Below, in pieces: positions 17,042 to 24,367 of a stretch of 34,493 nt of DNA (within the stretch, counting starts at the first letter, position 1; the number at the start of each line of letters is the position of its first letter). The notes under the pieces were generated by a model. That model ran no database searches. It was not told the origin of the DNA and saw only the letters and a list, made by a program, of their open reading frames with translations. This DNA is from Syntrophorhabdus sp. (GTDB lineage: Bacteria; Desulfobacterota; Syntrophorhabdia; Syntrophorhabdales; Syntrophorhabdaceae), in assembly GCA_012719415.1 (NCBI GenBank), contig JAAYAK010000050.1:1-34493 (forward strand), read 5' to 3'. Position numbers and translations under genes: made by a program.

Positions 17042-17643
17042 AGCCTCTTCAGGTGTGCCAACCGCTATAAGACGCCTTTACTCTGGAAAACTCGAGAATA
17101 TGCTCCTTATTGGCGCAGTTCTCTTATTGATTACCATTCAAAATACTGAGGTTTCAATAAAAAACCAACGCGTTTCTGCATTTAGTAGTTACATTCCGCT
17201 TCAAAGTGCACATGGAATCAACCATTTGAGGATACTCTGTCAAAAGAACAAGTACTCGCCCGGCACAAGATAGCTTTCGTTCTCGCAGGTCTGTTTGTTT
17301 CCATTTCATGTGCTGTCGTTCGCATCCGTCGTTGCCTTCCGCGCGCGCCTTGGCGGAAGTGCAACGGTGTTTTCTGACGCTGCATGCCCATCTGCAGTCA
17401 CACGTGCGACACTTGGTGGATACAGCTTCTGCAGAAGAGCGAGTTGAACTTGCCGGGCCTGCCAGGTCGCCCGGTTGAACTCCCCGATGCTGGCGGCGAT
17501 CGCTTCCAACGCTCCGATTATCCGTCATTCAGGTACATCCAGATGGAACAGCGCGCAGGAACGGGAACAAATGTGTCACACGAGTCGGCATGTGTGATTA
17601 TGGAACAGGTGTCAGGCAGGGTGTAAGATGGAAATGTGACAGG
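17042..17643. other. intergenic region with weak small-ORF and possible element remnants
   Basis: This 600-nt stretch lies between the NYN gene and the helicase gene. The part next to the helicase (17042-17270) is AT-rich and should hold its promoter, but no clear hexamer pair is visible. Near 17570-17645, TGTCA/TGTGAC motifs recur several times, a pattern that might be the end of a decayed insertion sequence. I found no transposase. One weak small ORF is listed separately. Confidence 0.45.
17306..17509 (-). CDS. doubtful small ORF
   Basis: A 67-residue frame beginning at TTG 17509 with a weak GGAG 3 nt before it. The first half is protein-like, with a helical stretch (EAIAASIGEFNRATWQARQV followed by QLALLQKLYPPS). 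The second half is a basic tail (LPPRRARKATTDANDST). No family is recognised, and overlapping frames on both strands are of similar length. It could be a genuine small helical protein between the NYN and helicase genes, or the end of a decayed gene. Confidence 0.25.
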   Translation of the reverse strand: MEAIAASIGEFNRATWQARQVQLALLQKLYPPSVARVTADGHAASENTVALPPRRARKATTDANDST

Positions 17644-18294
17644 TTACCACGATCCCGGCTTTTGCAACGACCTGCCATCGGGGGTGACGAACGGATTCGG
17701 GAATTGACAGGCCTGGTATCGGTCAATGCCGATTGTAAAGGAATCTGTCGCAATATTTGCAAGTTCAGTATTCTTCCGCCTGAAGGGAAACGCGCAGTAC
17801 ACCCGTTTTTCGGGAAACAGATTGAATGCCGTTCTAATGGCCGGCATGATGTCCGTGTCTCCCGTTACCAAAACGATGCTGTCACATTGATCTAGAACGA
17901 ACAATTCGAGCAGCTTCACCGAGATCGCCACATCTGTTTCCTTTTCCTCATAATGCTTCACAAGGGTCTTGCAGCCATTGCAGTACACATCCTTTGCCTT
18001 GAATCTTCCCATCTCCACTTTTACACCTGTAGCTTTCAGGCATTCAATGAAAAGCTCATGACGCGCGATTATCCCCGGGTCCTTATCCTGGCGATGAAAG
18101 GCAAATGCGGAGAAATAGTAGATCTCTTCGAGGGTGGCTCGGGGGGTCAAGGAAGGAAGATACATCCGGCAAAGCTTATGGATGTCGAGCCATTTGACGT
18201 TACGCTGTTTATACCGCCAGCAGGCATCGTTCAGCGAATGATACAGGTTAAATCCATCTATGAGGAATGTGGTCCTGTTCATTGTCAGGGGCAT
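17644..18294 (-). CDS. NYN-domain (PIN-like) ribonuclease
   Basis: A 216-residue protein of the NYN/DUF88 (LabA-like) family, PIN-fold metal-dependent RNases. The acidic active-site residues are in place: Asp13 in FLIDGFNLYHS (with Asn16), Glu119 and Asp121 in EEKETDVAISVKLLE, and Asp146/Asp148 in VTGDTDIMPA. A CxxC (YCNGC, Cys105 and Cys108) may bind metal, as in many DUF88 members. An in-frame ATG four codons in (18282) is an alternative start; neither has a standard ribosome site, though AAAGGG lies in the 3' arm of the leader hairpin about 12 nt before ATG 18294. A strong promoter 75-100 nt upstream and a terminator just before the start codon suggest control by read-through. NYN proteins act in RNA processing and in some phage-defence settings; the target here is unknown. 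Confidence 0.88.
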   Translation of the reverse strand: MPLTMNRTTFLIDGFNLYHSLNDACWRYKQRNVKWLDIHKLCRMYLPSLTPRATLEEIYYFSAFAFHRQDKDPGIIARHELFIECLKATGVKVEMGRFKAKDVYCNGCKTLVKHYEEKETDVAISVKLLELFVLDQCDSIVLVTGDTDIMPAIRTAFNLFPEKRVYCAFPFRRKNTELANIATDSFTIGIDRYQACQFPNPFVTPDGRSLQKPGSW

Positions 18295-18299
18295 TAAAC

Positions 18300-18362
18300 A
18301 AAAAAGCCCTTTGAGCCGTAACCCAAAGGGGGCCAGGTAACTTTCGCCGCCTGGGGATGAAT
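18300..18362 (-). ncRNA. structured leader or small RNA ending in an intrinsic terminator, upstream of the NYN gene
   Basis: From the expected transcription start (about 18362) the minus-strand RNA forms a small hairpin CCAGG/CCTGG (18350-18354 with 18333-18337, 12-nt loop containing GCGAAAG). A second hairpin CCCTTTG/CAAAGGG follows (18330-18324 with 18313-18307), and then six T (18305-18300). The second hairpin is a proper intrinsic terminator, and the NYN start codon follows only 5 nt later. So this is either a roughly 63-nt small RNA or an attenuator or riboswitch leader of the NYN gene. I could not match it to a riboswitch class I know. Confidence 0.6.
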
Positions 18363-18368
18363 TAGCTT

Positions 18369-18396
18369 ATTATAAACCGCTCGATAATAATGTCAA
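18369..18396 (-). promoter_or_regulatory. strong sigma-70 promoter for the NYN leader
   Basis: On the minus strand a perfect TTGACA (18396-18391) is followed after 16 nt by a perfect TATAAT (18374-18369), in an AT-rich context. It drives transcription into the structured leader and the NYN gene. Confidence 0.85.
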
Positions 18397-18420
18397 GCAT
18401 TTTCAAGATAACTATGCCGC

Positions 18421-18557
18421 TAGGTACCGATAAAGTGAAGCTTACGGGCAGGCCTCGCTTTACAGACTATGGGCCAGAATAAGAGAGAGCCGACATATCG
18501 AAGTATATCCGCCTTTACGAGGCTACACTCCACGGCAGTATTACGGAGGGTATTTCT
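18421..18557. other. short gap before a gene fragment
   Basis: Together with the fragment at 18558-18692 and the bases up to 18858, this makes over 400 nt without an intact gene. I see no promoter pair, RNA gene or repeat in it. Confidence 0.4.
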
Positions 18558-18692
18558 GTGAGCCTGTCACTCTGGGAATATGACGACATGGTACATATCG
18601 GGAAGGACTTCGCGAGCCGTGAGGTCGTTGAGGAATACGACGCGAGACGCCGGCGCCTGCGGGACGTCGAGAAAAGGAGGTCCGCCTCGGGC
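18558..18692 (+). pseudogene. N-terminal fragment of a class I SAM methyltransferase (putative)
   Basis: A GTG at 18558 with GGAGGG 7 nt before it opens a frame reading SLSLWEYDDMVHIGKDFASR, EVVEEYDARRRRLRDVEK. This resembles the N-terminus of a group of small SAM-dependent methyltransferases (W-x-x-D-x-x-x-x-IG-x-DF...EVV-x-x-YDxR...RDVxxE). After about 43 residues the resemblance stops, and no SAM-binding GxGxG motif follows in any frame. It is probably a truncated gene whose rest was lost; the family call rests on memory of the pattern. Confidence 0.4.
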
Positions 18693-18858
18693 ACGCCATG
18701 TCAGATATCGGACACCACGGCGTCAACAAAAACCACTTTCCGGCCGAAGGCGACAGGTCCATTCCGGCTAACTATCCGGATTCACTGGTTGCGATCGGAG
18801 GCATGGTTCTTGCTTTCAAAGTTCTTGTTTCAATATTCCAACGGCACACGGAGGAAGC

Positions 18859-19125
18859 ATGGCCCGAAAGATCCTGGACACAACACATCTGATGACTCTG
18901 CCGAGGACAGGGGAAAGGAACCCTTTCACCTCCTCCCTGGAGGACTTCGCCGACGACAGTTGCCTCTTCGCCGGCCTCGATGAGATGGTTGCACTATCCT
19001 TCATCGACCAATCGGCATGCGAGTTTCAGGATTACTGCAACCATCTCTACTGCATCGATGGCAGGTGCGACTGCCCGTGGTCCTGGAAGAAGTCGGCAGG
19101 CCTTGCCCTGCCTGCATCCGCATAG
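18859..19125 (+). CDS. small cysteine-rich protein of unknown function
   Basis: An 88-residue protein with six cysteines (35, 54, 60, 65, 70, 72). Five are clustered in the C-terminal half (ACEFQDYCNHLYCIDGRCDC), a spacing that suggests a metal- or cluster-binding fold. There is no signal peptide or membrane segment. GGAGGA lies 5 nt before the ATG, and codons mostly end in C or G as in neighbouring real genes, which supports it being coding. No family is recognised. It is followed 73 nt later by another small unknown gene with its own promoter. Confidence 0.6.
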   Translation: MARKILDTTHLMTLPRTGERNPFTSSLEDFADDSCLFAGLDEMVALSFIDQSACEFQDYCNHLYCIDGRCDCPWSWKKSAGLALPASA

Positions 19126-19142
19126 GGTATCACAAAGTTTTC

Positions 19143-19169
19143 TTTACAATTCCGCTCGTGTGATATAAT
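19143..19169 (+). promoter_or_regulatory. extended -10 promoter
   Basis: TGATATAAT (19161-19169) is a perfect extended -10 element. TTTACA (19143-19148) is a possible -35 at a short 15-nt spacing, which an extended -10 can tolerate. It lies 30 nt before the gene at 19199. Confidence 0.6.
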
Positions 19170-19198
19170 GTATTCGCTATGTTTTTCAGGAGGTGGCA

Positions 19199-19468
19199 AT
19201 GAAAACAGGAAACGTTTTGCAGGGCAACACCCTTCTCGGACAGACACGGTCACCGCGCGACAACAGGACCGCCCAGAAGAAGGACAGCGCGCCCGTCGAG
19301 GAAAAGGTGGACCTTTCGACGAAGAAGGCACCCATCATTCCGAGCGCGGCAGCCTCATACGATGACGTACTCGAACTGCTCTACGGCATCGACTTTAGCC
19401 AGTTCAAGAACGTCGAGTGGATGTCCAGGGAAGGCTCATCGAAGATGATGGAGCTCCTCTCGACCTGA
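19199..19468 (+). CDS. small hydrophilic protein of unknown function
   Basis: An 89-residue protein. The first half is low-complexity and charged (QTRSPRDNRTAQKKDSAPVE), probably disordered. The second half looks folded and has the motif SYDDVLELLYGIDFSQFKNV followed by EWMSREGSSKMMELL. No signal peptide or membrane helix. AGGAGG lies 6 nt before ATG 19199; a GTG two codons earlier overlaps this site and is therefore unlikely to be the start. It has its own promoter with an extended -10. No family is recognised. Downstream, an imperfect hairpin near 19499-19530 (GGATGAGAG/CTCTCGTCC) lacks a T-run. Confidence 0.65.
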   Translation: MKTGNVLQGNTLLGQTRSPRDNRTAQKKDSAPVEEKVDLSTKKAPIIPSAAASYDDVLELLYGIDFSQFKNVEWMSREGSSKMMELLST

Positions 19469-19614
19469 CACAATCCTGCCATCGACCGGGGCCTAAGGGA
19501 GGATGAGAGTTTCTTACGCTCTCGTCCTGCCCGCATCCAGGCCGCCCTTAACCACCGCCCCGGAATTCCTCATCGCCTCTGCCCTATTCACGGGACAAAG
19601 AAAGAACTCTTTGC

Positions 19615-19668
19615 TTAACGGTAATTTAACAGCCATTTAACGCCCCCTTAATCAAAATTGGTTAATCT
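19615..19668 (+). promoter_or_regulatory. Pho-box array and promoter of the porin gene
   Basis: TTAAC occurs at 19615, 19626 and 19637, and TTAAT at 19648, all exactly 11 bp apart on the + strand. PhoB binds tandem 11-bp repeats (7-bp direct repeat plus 4-bp spacer). A -10-like TAATCT (19663-19668) begins 10 nt after the last TTAAT, where a PhoB-activated promoter would have it. The two other arrays in this window show the same spacing. Confidence 0.75.
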
Positions 19669-19761
19669 TGCCTCAGCAAAACTTGAATCCATAGGAACGG
19701 AAAGGAAGAAAAGGCATCACCCGTCATCTGTACCACGATAACCATTACTAAGGAGGCAGGA

Positions 19762-21030
19762 ATGAAGAAGTTCTTATTGGCCCTGATCGCTGTTGCCCTG
19801 GTTCTTCCGGCGCTTGGCAACGCGGGGAGCGTATCGAGCAGGTATGACGTCACGTTCGGCGGCTTCGTGAAGTTCGATCTTGGCTATTCGACCCAGAATT
19901 CACACGCGGACCCGTCCTACGCGTACAGGAGCAGCACATCCGACCGCCGCATTCTGGCTGACGAGTACGGCAACACCTACATGACGGGCGCCGAAACCCG
20001 TTTCAACTTCCTCATCAAGGGTCCCGAGCTCTGGGGCGCGAAGACGAGCGCCTTTATCGAAGGTGACTTTCGCGGCACGACAACGGGCAACCAGTATGGC
20101 GGCTTCCAGCTGAGGCACGCGTGGATGAAGATGAAGTGGAACTCATCGGAACTGCTCGCCGGCCAGGCCTACCAGCAGTGGGGCATGCCGTACTACTCCG
20201 CCCAGATAGGCGCCGACGACTTCAAGCAGTATCTCAAGGGTATCAGGACACCCCAGGTGGCCTTCCGATACTTCCTCACGAAAGAGTTGAGCGCCATGTT
20301 CGGCCTCACCTCCGCCACGGAGTGGTCGGGAGCAACCCGTCAGTACAACGACGGTTATGCAAGAAGCTCCTGGCCGGGCCTCCAGGGAGAGATAGCATAC
20401 TGGACGGACCGCTGCGGCAAGATCGGCTCCAATAACCTCAAGTTCGGCCTTGGAGCATACTACGGCAGGGACACGGAATCCTACACCACCGCCACGGACT
20501 ACAAGGACACCACGATCAACGCCTGGGTCACCGCGTTCCGCTACTCCATCCCGATCGTTCCCGAAAGACAGGGCAACAAGGCAATGTCCGTCCTGCTCAA
20601 CGGCAACTTCTTTGTCGGGCAGAACGTCGCGGGAAACAACTGGATGGGCTCCTCGGGCCCGAGCAATGGCTCCTACCTGAGGCCGGACAACAGCGCGGCG
20701 GCGCCGACGCTCTTCGGGCTCTTCTCCCAGCTCTCCTGGTGGATGACCGACAAGCTCTGGGTCAACGGCATGTACGGCTACCTCAAGTACAACTACAGCG
20801 GGTGGGCGCGCACGAATAACGCGACGGCCCGCGACAGGATCAACATGTCCCAGACCTTCGGCGCGAACCTGCTCTGGGACGCGAACCAGTCGATCAGGCT
20901 TGGTCTACAGTGGATGAGGATGTTCACCCATTATAACGGTGTGGGCCAGGGTACCGGCGTGGGTACCGGTTTCGCCAACTCAAGCGGTATCATGGACCAG
21001 TACAGGTTCGCAGCCTGGTATTTCTTCTAA
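19762..21030 (+). CDS. outer-membrane porin, probably phosphate-regulated
   Basis: A 422-residue protein with a signal peptide (residues 1-22, core FLLALIAVALVLPALG). The mature part is rich in aromatic residues, Gly, Asn and Ser, alternates in beta-strand fashion (YDVTFGGFVKFDLGY, LKFGLGAYYGR, AWVTAFRYSI), and ends in a strand finishing AAWYFF. A C-terminal Phe after aromatic residues is the usual signal for BamA-mediated outer-membrane insertion. AAGGAGG lies upstream of the ATG at normal distance. The upstream Pho-box array and the convergent pst-phoU operon suggest that it admits phosphate or phosphorylated compounds across the outer membrane under phosphate limitation, as OprP or PhoE do. 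That role is inferred from regulation, not from sequence likeness to those porins. Confidence 0.82.
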   Translation: MKKFLLALIAVALVLPALGNAGSVSSRYDVTFGGFVKFDLGYSTQNSHADPSYAYRSSTSDRRILADEYGNTYMTGAETRFNFLIKGPELWGAKTSAFIEGDFRGTTTGNQYGGFQLRHAWMKMKWNSSELLAGQAYQQWGMPYYSAQIGADDFKQYLKGIRTPQVAFRYFLTKELSAMFGLTSATEWSGATRQYNDGYARSSWPGLQGEIAYWTDRCGKIGSNNLKFGLGAYYGRDTESYTTATDYKDTTINAWVTAFRYSIPIVPERQGNKAMSVLLNGNFFVGQNVAGNNWMGSSGPSNGSYLRPDNSAAAPTLFGLFSQLSWWMTDKLWVNGMYGYLKYNYSGWARTNNATARDRINMSQTFGANLLWDANQSIRLGLQWMRMFTHYNGVGQGTGVGTGFANSSGIMDQYRFAAWYFF

Positions 21031-21051
21031 GAAACCCCCCGTTCGGACAGG

Positions 21052-21086
21052 AAAAGGGGCCTCGAAAAGGCCCCTTTTCTTTTTTG
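21052..21086. terminator. bidirectional terminator between the porin gene and phoU
   Basis: AAAAGGGGCC (21052-21061) pairs perfectly with GGCCCCTTTT (21069-21078) around a 7-nt loop. A T-rich tail follows on the + strand, and the AAAA before the stem serves the minus strand. It ends both convergent transcripts. Confidence 0.88.
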
Positions 21087-21110
21087 CTTTCCCGGGAAAC
21101 GATCCCTTCT

Positions 21111-21779
21111 TTATTCCTTCCCGTCCCTTTCCTCGCGATGGTGCTTGATCACCCTTCCCTCGACCATGAAGATCACGTCCTCGCAGATGTTCGTGGAAAG
21201 ATCGGCGATGCGCTCGAGGTTGTTCGCGACCCTGATGAGGTGCAGCGACCTCTCGATCGTCGCCGGGTCCGAGGACATGAAGGTCACGAGTTCGCGAAAG
21301 ATCTGGACCTGCAGTGCGTCGATGATATGGTCCCGCTCGCAGACCTCTTGCGCGAGAGACGCGTCCTCGTTCAGAAAGGCGGTGATGCTGTCACTTAAGC
21401 TCCTCGTCGTCTCCCCGGCAAGCCGGGGAATATCGACAAGAGGCTTCACAGGCACGTGGGATATGAGGAACAATCCGCTGTCGGCAATGTTCGCGACGTG
21501 ATCTCCCATCCGTTCCAGATCGCTCGTCATCTTGAAGATCATGAGGATGATGCGCAGATCCCGCGCCCTCGGCTGGTACTGCGCTATGGCCCCCGTGCAC
21601 AGCTCGTCGAGTTCGATCTCGAAATCGTTCGTCGCCGGCTCCAGTTCGTCAATGACCCGGCGAAGAGGGGCCTCCCGCCTCTCCAGAAGACCCGTCATGC
21701 TCTCGGCGATCATCTTCTCCACCAGGGTGGCGTATTCGACAAGCTCTTTCTTGAGCTCCTTTGTCCTGACCTCCAGCAT
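21111..21779 (-). CDS. phoU: phosphate-signalling protein PhoU
   Basis: A 222-residue all-helical protein made of two PhoU three-helix repeats. Each carries the metal-binding ExxxD-type motif: DLERMGDHVANIAD in the first and NLERIADLSTNICEDVIF in the second. PhoU links the PstSCAB transporter to the PhoR kinase and turns the Pho response off when phosphate is ample; it also limits uptake. It is the last gene of pstS-pstC-pstA-pstB-phoU, starting 13 nt after pstB ends. The GGAGG before the ATG is 11 nt away, slightly long. Length is normal for the family (about 220-240). Confidence 0.96.
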   Translation of the reverse strand: MLEVRTKELKKELVEYATLVEKMIAESMTGLLERREAPLRRVIDELEPATNDFEIELDELCTGAIAQYQPRARDLRIILMIFKMTSDLERMGDHVANIADSGLFLISHVPVKPLVDIPRLAGETTRSLSDSITAFLNEDASLAQEVCERDHIIDALQVQIFRELVTFMSSDPATIERSLHLIRVANNLERIADLSTNICEDVIFMVEGRVIKHHREERDGKE

Positions 21780-21792
21780 CCCTTTTAGCCTC

Positions 21793-22551
21793 CTATCCGA
21801 ATTTTCCCGTCAGGTATTCCTCCGTCCGCTTGTCCTTCGGCACGGTGAACATCTTCTCTGTGGGCCCGAACTCTACAAGCTCCCCGAGATAGATGAAGGC
21901 GGTCACGTCGGAGACCCTCGCGGCCTGGGCGATATTGTGGGTGACAAGGAGCATGGTGACGTTCGTCTTCAGCTCCACGAAGAGCTCTTCGATCTGCGAC
22001 GTCGATTTCGGGTCCAGCGCGGACGTCGGTTCGTCAAGGAGCAGTATCTCGGGGTTCATGGCAAGCGCCCGGGCTATGCACAGCCTTTGCTGCTGCCCCC
22101 CGGAGAGAAAGGTCCCCTTCCGGTGAAGGGCATCCTTGACCTCGTCCCAGAGGGCCGATCTCTTCAGTGATCGTTCGACGATATTGTCCAGTTCCGACTT
22201 CGGCATCCTGATGCCGTTCAGCTTGTATCCCGCGATGACATTTTCGTAGATGCTCATCGTGGGGAAGGGGTTCGGTTTTTGAAAGACCATGCCCACCTTT
22301 CTCCTGAGCACGATGGGCTGCATCGTGTAGATGTCCTCGTCGATAAGCGTCATCCTTCCCGACACGCCGGCTCCGGGGATGAGTTCGTGCATCCTGTTGA
22401 CGCAGCGTATGAGGGTCGTCTTCCCGCACCCCGACGGTCCCATGAGAGCGGCGACCACGTTTCTCCTGACGGTAAGGTCCACGTCCTTGAGCACCCTGTT
22501 GTCGCCGAAGAAGGCGCTGAATTTCTCGACCTTTAGAACTGTATCTTCCAT
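21793..22551 (-). CDS. pstB: phosphate ABC transporter ATP-binding protein PstB
   Basis: A 252-residue ABC ATPase that powers PstSCAB phosphate import at the cytoplasmic face. Motifs: Walker A GPSGCGKT (38-45), Q-loop (Gln91 in VFQKPNPFP), signature LSGGQQQR (149-156), Walker [12 protein letters not shown] (Asp173-Glu174) and the H-switch His205 in LLVTHN. The QKPNPFP sequence after the Q-loop is typical of PstB. The start ATG lies 19 nt inside the end of pstA, so the two are translationally linked. Length matches the family. Confidence 0.97.
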   Translation of the reverse strand: MEDTVLKVEKFSAFFGDNRVLKDVDLTVRRNVVAALMGPSGCGKTTLIRCVNRMHELIPGAGVSGRMTLIDEDIYTMQPIVLRRKVGMVFQKPNPFPTMSIYENVIAGYKLNGIRMPKSELDNIVERSLKRSALWDEVKDALHRKGTFLSGGQQQRLCIARALAMNPEILLLDEPTSALDPKSTSQIEELFVELKTNVTMLLVTHNIAQAARVSDVTAFIYLGELVEFGPTEKMFTVPKDKRTEEYLTGKFG

Positions 22552-23381
22552 TTAACGGAAATCCCCCTTGCGATAAGGTTCAGGGCAAGCGTCAGAACGA
22601 CAAGGATGAACGAGGCCCCCCACGCGAAGGAATGCCACTCGGGGTAGGGGCTCATGGCGTAATAGAATATGCGGTAGGGCAGGGAATCTATCGGCTTGAA
22701 GATATTGACGTTCATGAACTGATTGCCGAATGCCGTGAAGAGAAGCGGCGCCGTTTCCCCCGTGATCCTCGCCACGCTGAGGAGGATGCCTGTGAGGATC
22801 CCGCTTATCCCTGAAGGAAGTACGACCTTGAGAATGGTCCTGTAATAGGGCACGCCCAGGGCCAGAGATGCCTCCTTCAGGTGATAGGGTATGAGCTTCA
22901 GCGTCTCTTCCGTCGTCTTGATGATAACGGGGAGCATCATGATCGAAAGGGCGACACCACCGGAAAGCGCCGAGAAGGTCTTGAGGGGAGCCACCACCCA
23001 GAGATAGGCGATGATGCCGATGACGATCGAGGGCGTCCCCTGCAGGACGATGACGCAGAGCCGTATGGTGTTACTCAGTTTTCCCGCCTTGTTCTCGGAA
23101 AGGTAGATGCCGGCCGCGATCCCGCAGGGCACGGATATGACCGAGGACAGCACTATGAGCATGAGCGTCCCCACGATAGCGTTGACGACGCCTCCTCCCG
23201 CCTCGCCGATGGGGCGCGGCAGGCTGAAGAGAAAATCCCAGTTGATGACCGATATCCCCTTCATCGTTATGTAGTAAAGGATAAGAAAAAGGGGAAGAAG
23301 CGACAGGAAGGCAAGAAGGCAGACCACCCCCTTGAAGACCGCGTCCTTTGCGAGGCGCCTGCCGACGTGGCCGCCCGTCAC
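22533..23381 (-). CDS. pstA: phosphate ABC transporter permease PstA
   Basis: A 282-residue inner-membrane permease with six predicted transmembrane segments and the BPD-transport EAA loop ([20 protein letters not shown], followed by [10 protein letters not shown]). GSAxGET-like [11 protein letters not shown] is characteristic of PstA. With PstC it forms the phosphate channel. The start is GTG 23381, which overlaps the TGA of pstC by 4 bp (GTGA), with GGGAGG 4 nt upstream; this is a sign of translational coupling. Pst permeases of this pair are each about 280-320 residues long. Confidence 0.96.
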   Translation of the reverse strand: MTGGHVGRRLAKDAVFKGVVCLLAFLSLLPLFLILYYITMKGISVINWDFLFSLPRPIGEAGGGVVNAIVGTLMLIVLSSVISVPCGIAAGIYLSENKAGKLSNTIRLCVIVLQGTPSIVIGIIAYLWVVAPLKTFSALSGGVALSIMMLPVIIKTTEETLKLIPYHLKEASLALGVPYYRTILKVVLPSGISGILTGILLSVARITGETAPLLFTAFGNQFMNVNIFKPIDSLPYRIFYYAMSPYPEWHSFAWGASFILVVLTLALNLIARGISVKWKIQF

Positions 23382-24295
23382 GAGACCTCCCTGGATGCTT
23401 CAATGCTGATCTTCTGGATGACGTATGTCCCGATGATGTTGACGACCATGGTCACCAGGAAGAGAACGAGAGCGACGTAGATGAGCGATGCCGCGGTGAC
23501 CCCCGTCGCCTCGGCAAACTCGTTGGCGATGACGCTCGCCATCGTGTTGGCGGGGCTGAATATGCTCGTTGGCAGGAAGTTGCTGTTGCCGATGAGCATC
23601 GTCACCGCCATGGTCTCGCCTATCGCCCGTCCCAGTGCGAGAAGTATGCCTGCGATGATGCCGGAGCGCGCGTAGGGGATGACGATGTTCCGTATGACCT
23701 CGAACCGCGTCGCTCCCAGCGAGTATGCCGCCTCTTTCAGGTCTCCGGGTACGAGCGTGATAACCTCCCTGCCGATGGACGCCGAAAAGGGGATGATCAT
23801 GATGGCGAGGATGAGCGATGAGGTCAGTATCCCCACGCCATGGGGGGCGACACCCATCTTCACCTCCAGAAAGCGGACGGCGGGCATGAGGAAGAAAAGA
23901 CCCCAAAGGCCGTAAATAACGGAAGGGATCCCCGCCAGGACCTCGACCGCGCTGCGCAGGAATGTCGAGACGGCCCCCGCCTTGAAATATTCACCGAGGA
24001 AGATGGAAATGGCTATGGAGAAGGGGATGGAGATGACCAGGGCAAGAAATGAGGTAAGCAGGGTACCCACCAGAAAGGGAAGGGCCCCGAAGGTCTCCGT
24101 CGTCGCGTCCCACTCCCTTCCTATGAAGAAAAAGGCCCCGAATTCCCTGACCGCCGGCAGGGCCGTCAGAAGGAGGGTAGCGAAGATCGCGAGGAGAAGA
24201 AGGACGATAAGGAGGCCACTGCCCGCGAGAATGGTATTGAACCTCTTTTCCGAACGGTCTGCGCCTGAAGGCGCTCTTTGCTTTCCTGTATCCAT
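23378..24295 (-). CDS. pstC: phosphate ABC transporter permease PstC
   Basis: A 305-residue inner-membrane permease. After a hydrophilic N-terminus (1-22) there are about six transmembrane segments. The permease loop reads LKEAAYSLGATRFEVIRNIV, and GRAIGETMAVTM is a PstC hallmark. It pairs with PstA in the phosphate channel. ATG 24295 has only a weak ribosome site. A strong hairpin separates it from pstS, consistent with lower expression of the permease genes than of the binding protein. It overlaps pstA by 4 bp. Confidence 0.96.
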   Translation of the reverse strand: MDTGKQRAPSGADRSEKRFNTILAGSGLLIVLLLLAIFATLLLTALPAVREFGAFFFIGREWDATTETFGALPFLVGTLLTSFLALVISIPFSIAISIFLGEYFKAGAVSTFLRSAVEVLAGIPSVIYGLWGLFFLMPAVRFLEVKMGVAPHGVGILTSSLILAIMIIPFSASIGREVITLVPGDLKEAAYSLGATRFEVIRNIVIPYARSGIIAGILLALGRAIGETMAVTMLIGNSNFLPTSIFSPANTMASVIANEFAEATGVTAASLIYVALVLFLVTMVVNIIGTYVIQKISIEASREVS

Positions 24296-24313
24296 GTGGT
24301 CCCGAATATGTCT

Positions 24314-24346
24314 CCGGACGGCGCCTGTGAATGCGGCGCCGCCCGG
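24314..24346. promoter_or_regulatory. intercistronic hairpin between pstS and pstC
   Basis: CCGGACGGCGCC (24314-24325) and GGCGCCGCCCGG (24335-24346) form a 12-bp stem (one G-U pair in the transcript) with a 9-nt loop in the 72-nt gap. No T-run follows on the transcribed strand, so it is not a terminator. Such hairpins often protect the upstream message and explain why binding proteins are made in excess of permeases. Confidence 0.75.
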
Positions 24347-24367
24347 TCCTTCGTCTCATGATCTCCT

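Noticed and set aside
17154-17528. 124-codon minus-strand frame
   Set aside because: Overlaps the doubtful 67-codon frame, no ribosome site and a low-complexity Cys/Arg/Ser composition.
18300-18362. Known riboswitch classes (c-di-GMP, preQ1, Moco, fluoride) for the NYN leader
   Set aside because: The hairpins and unpaired bases do not match the consensus of any of these as I know them; left as an unknown leader.
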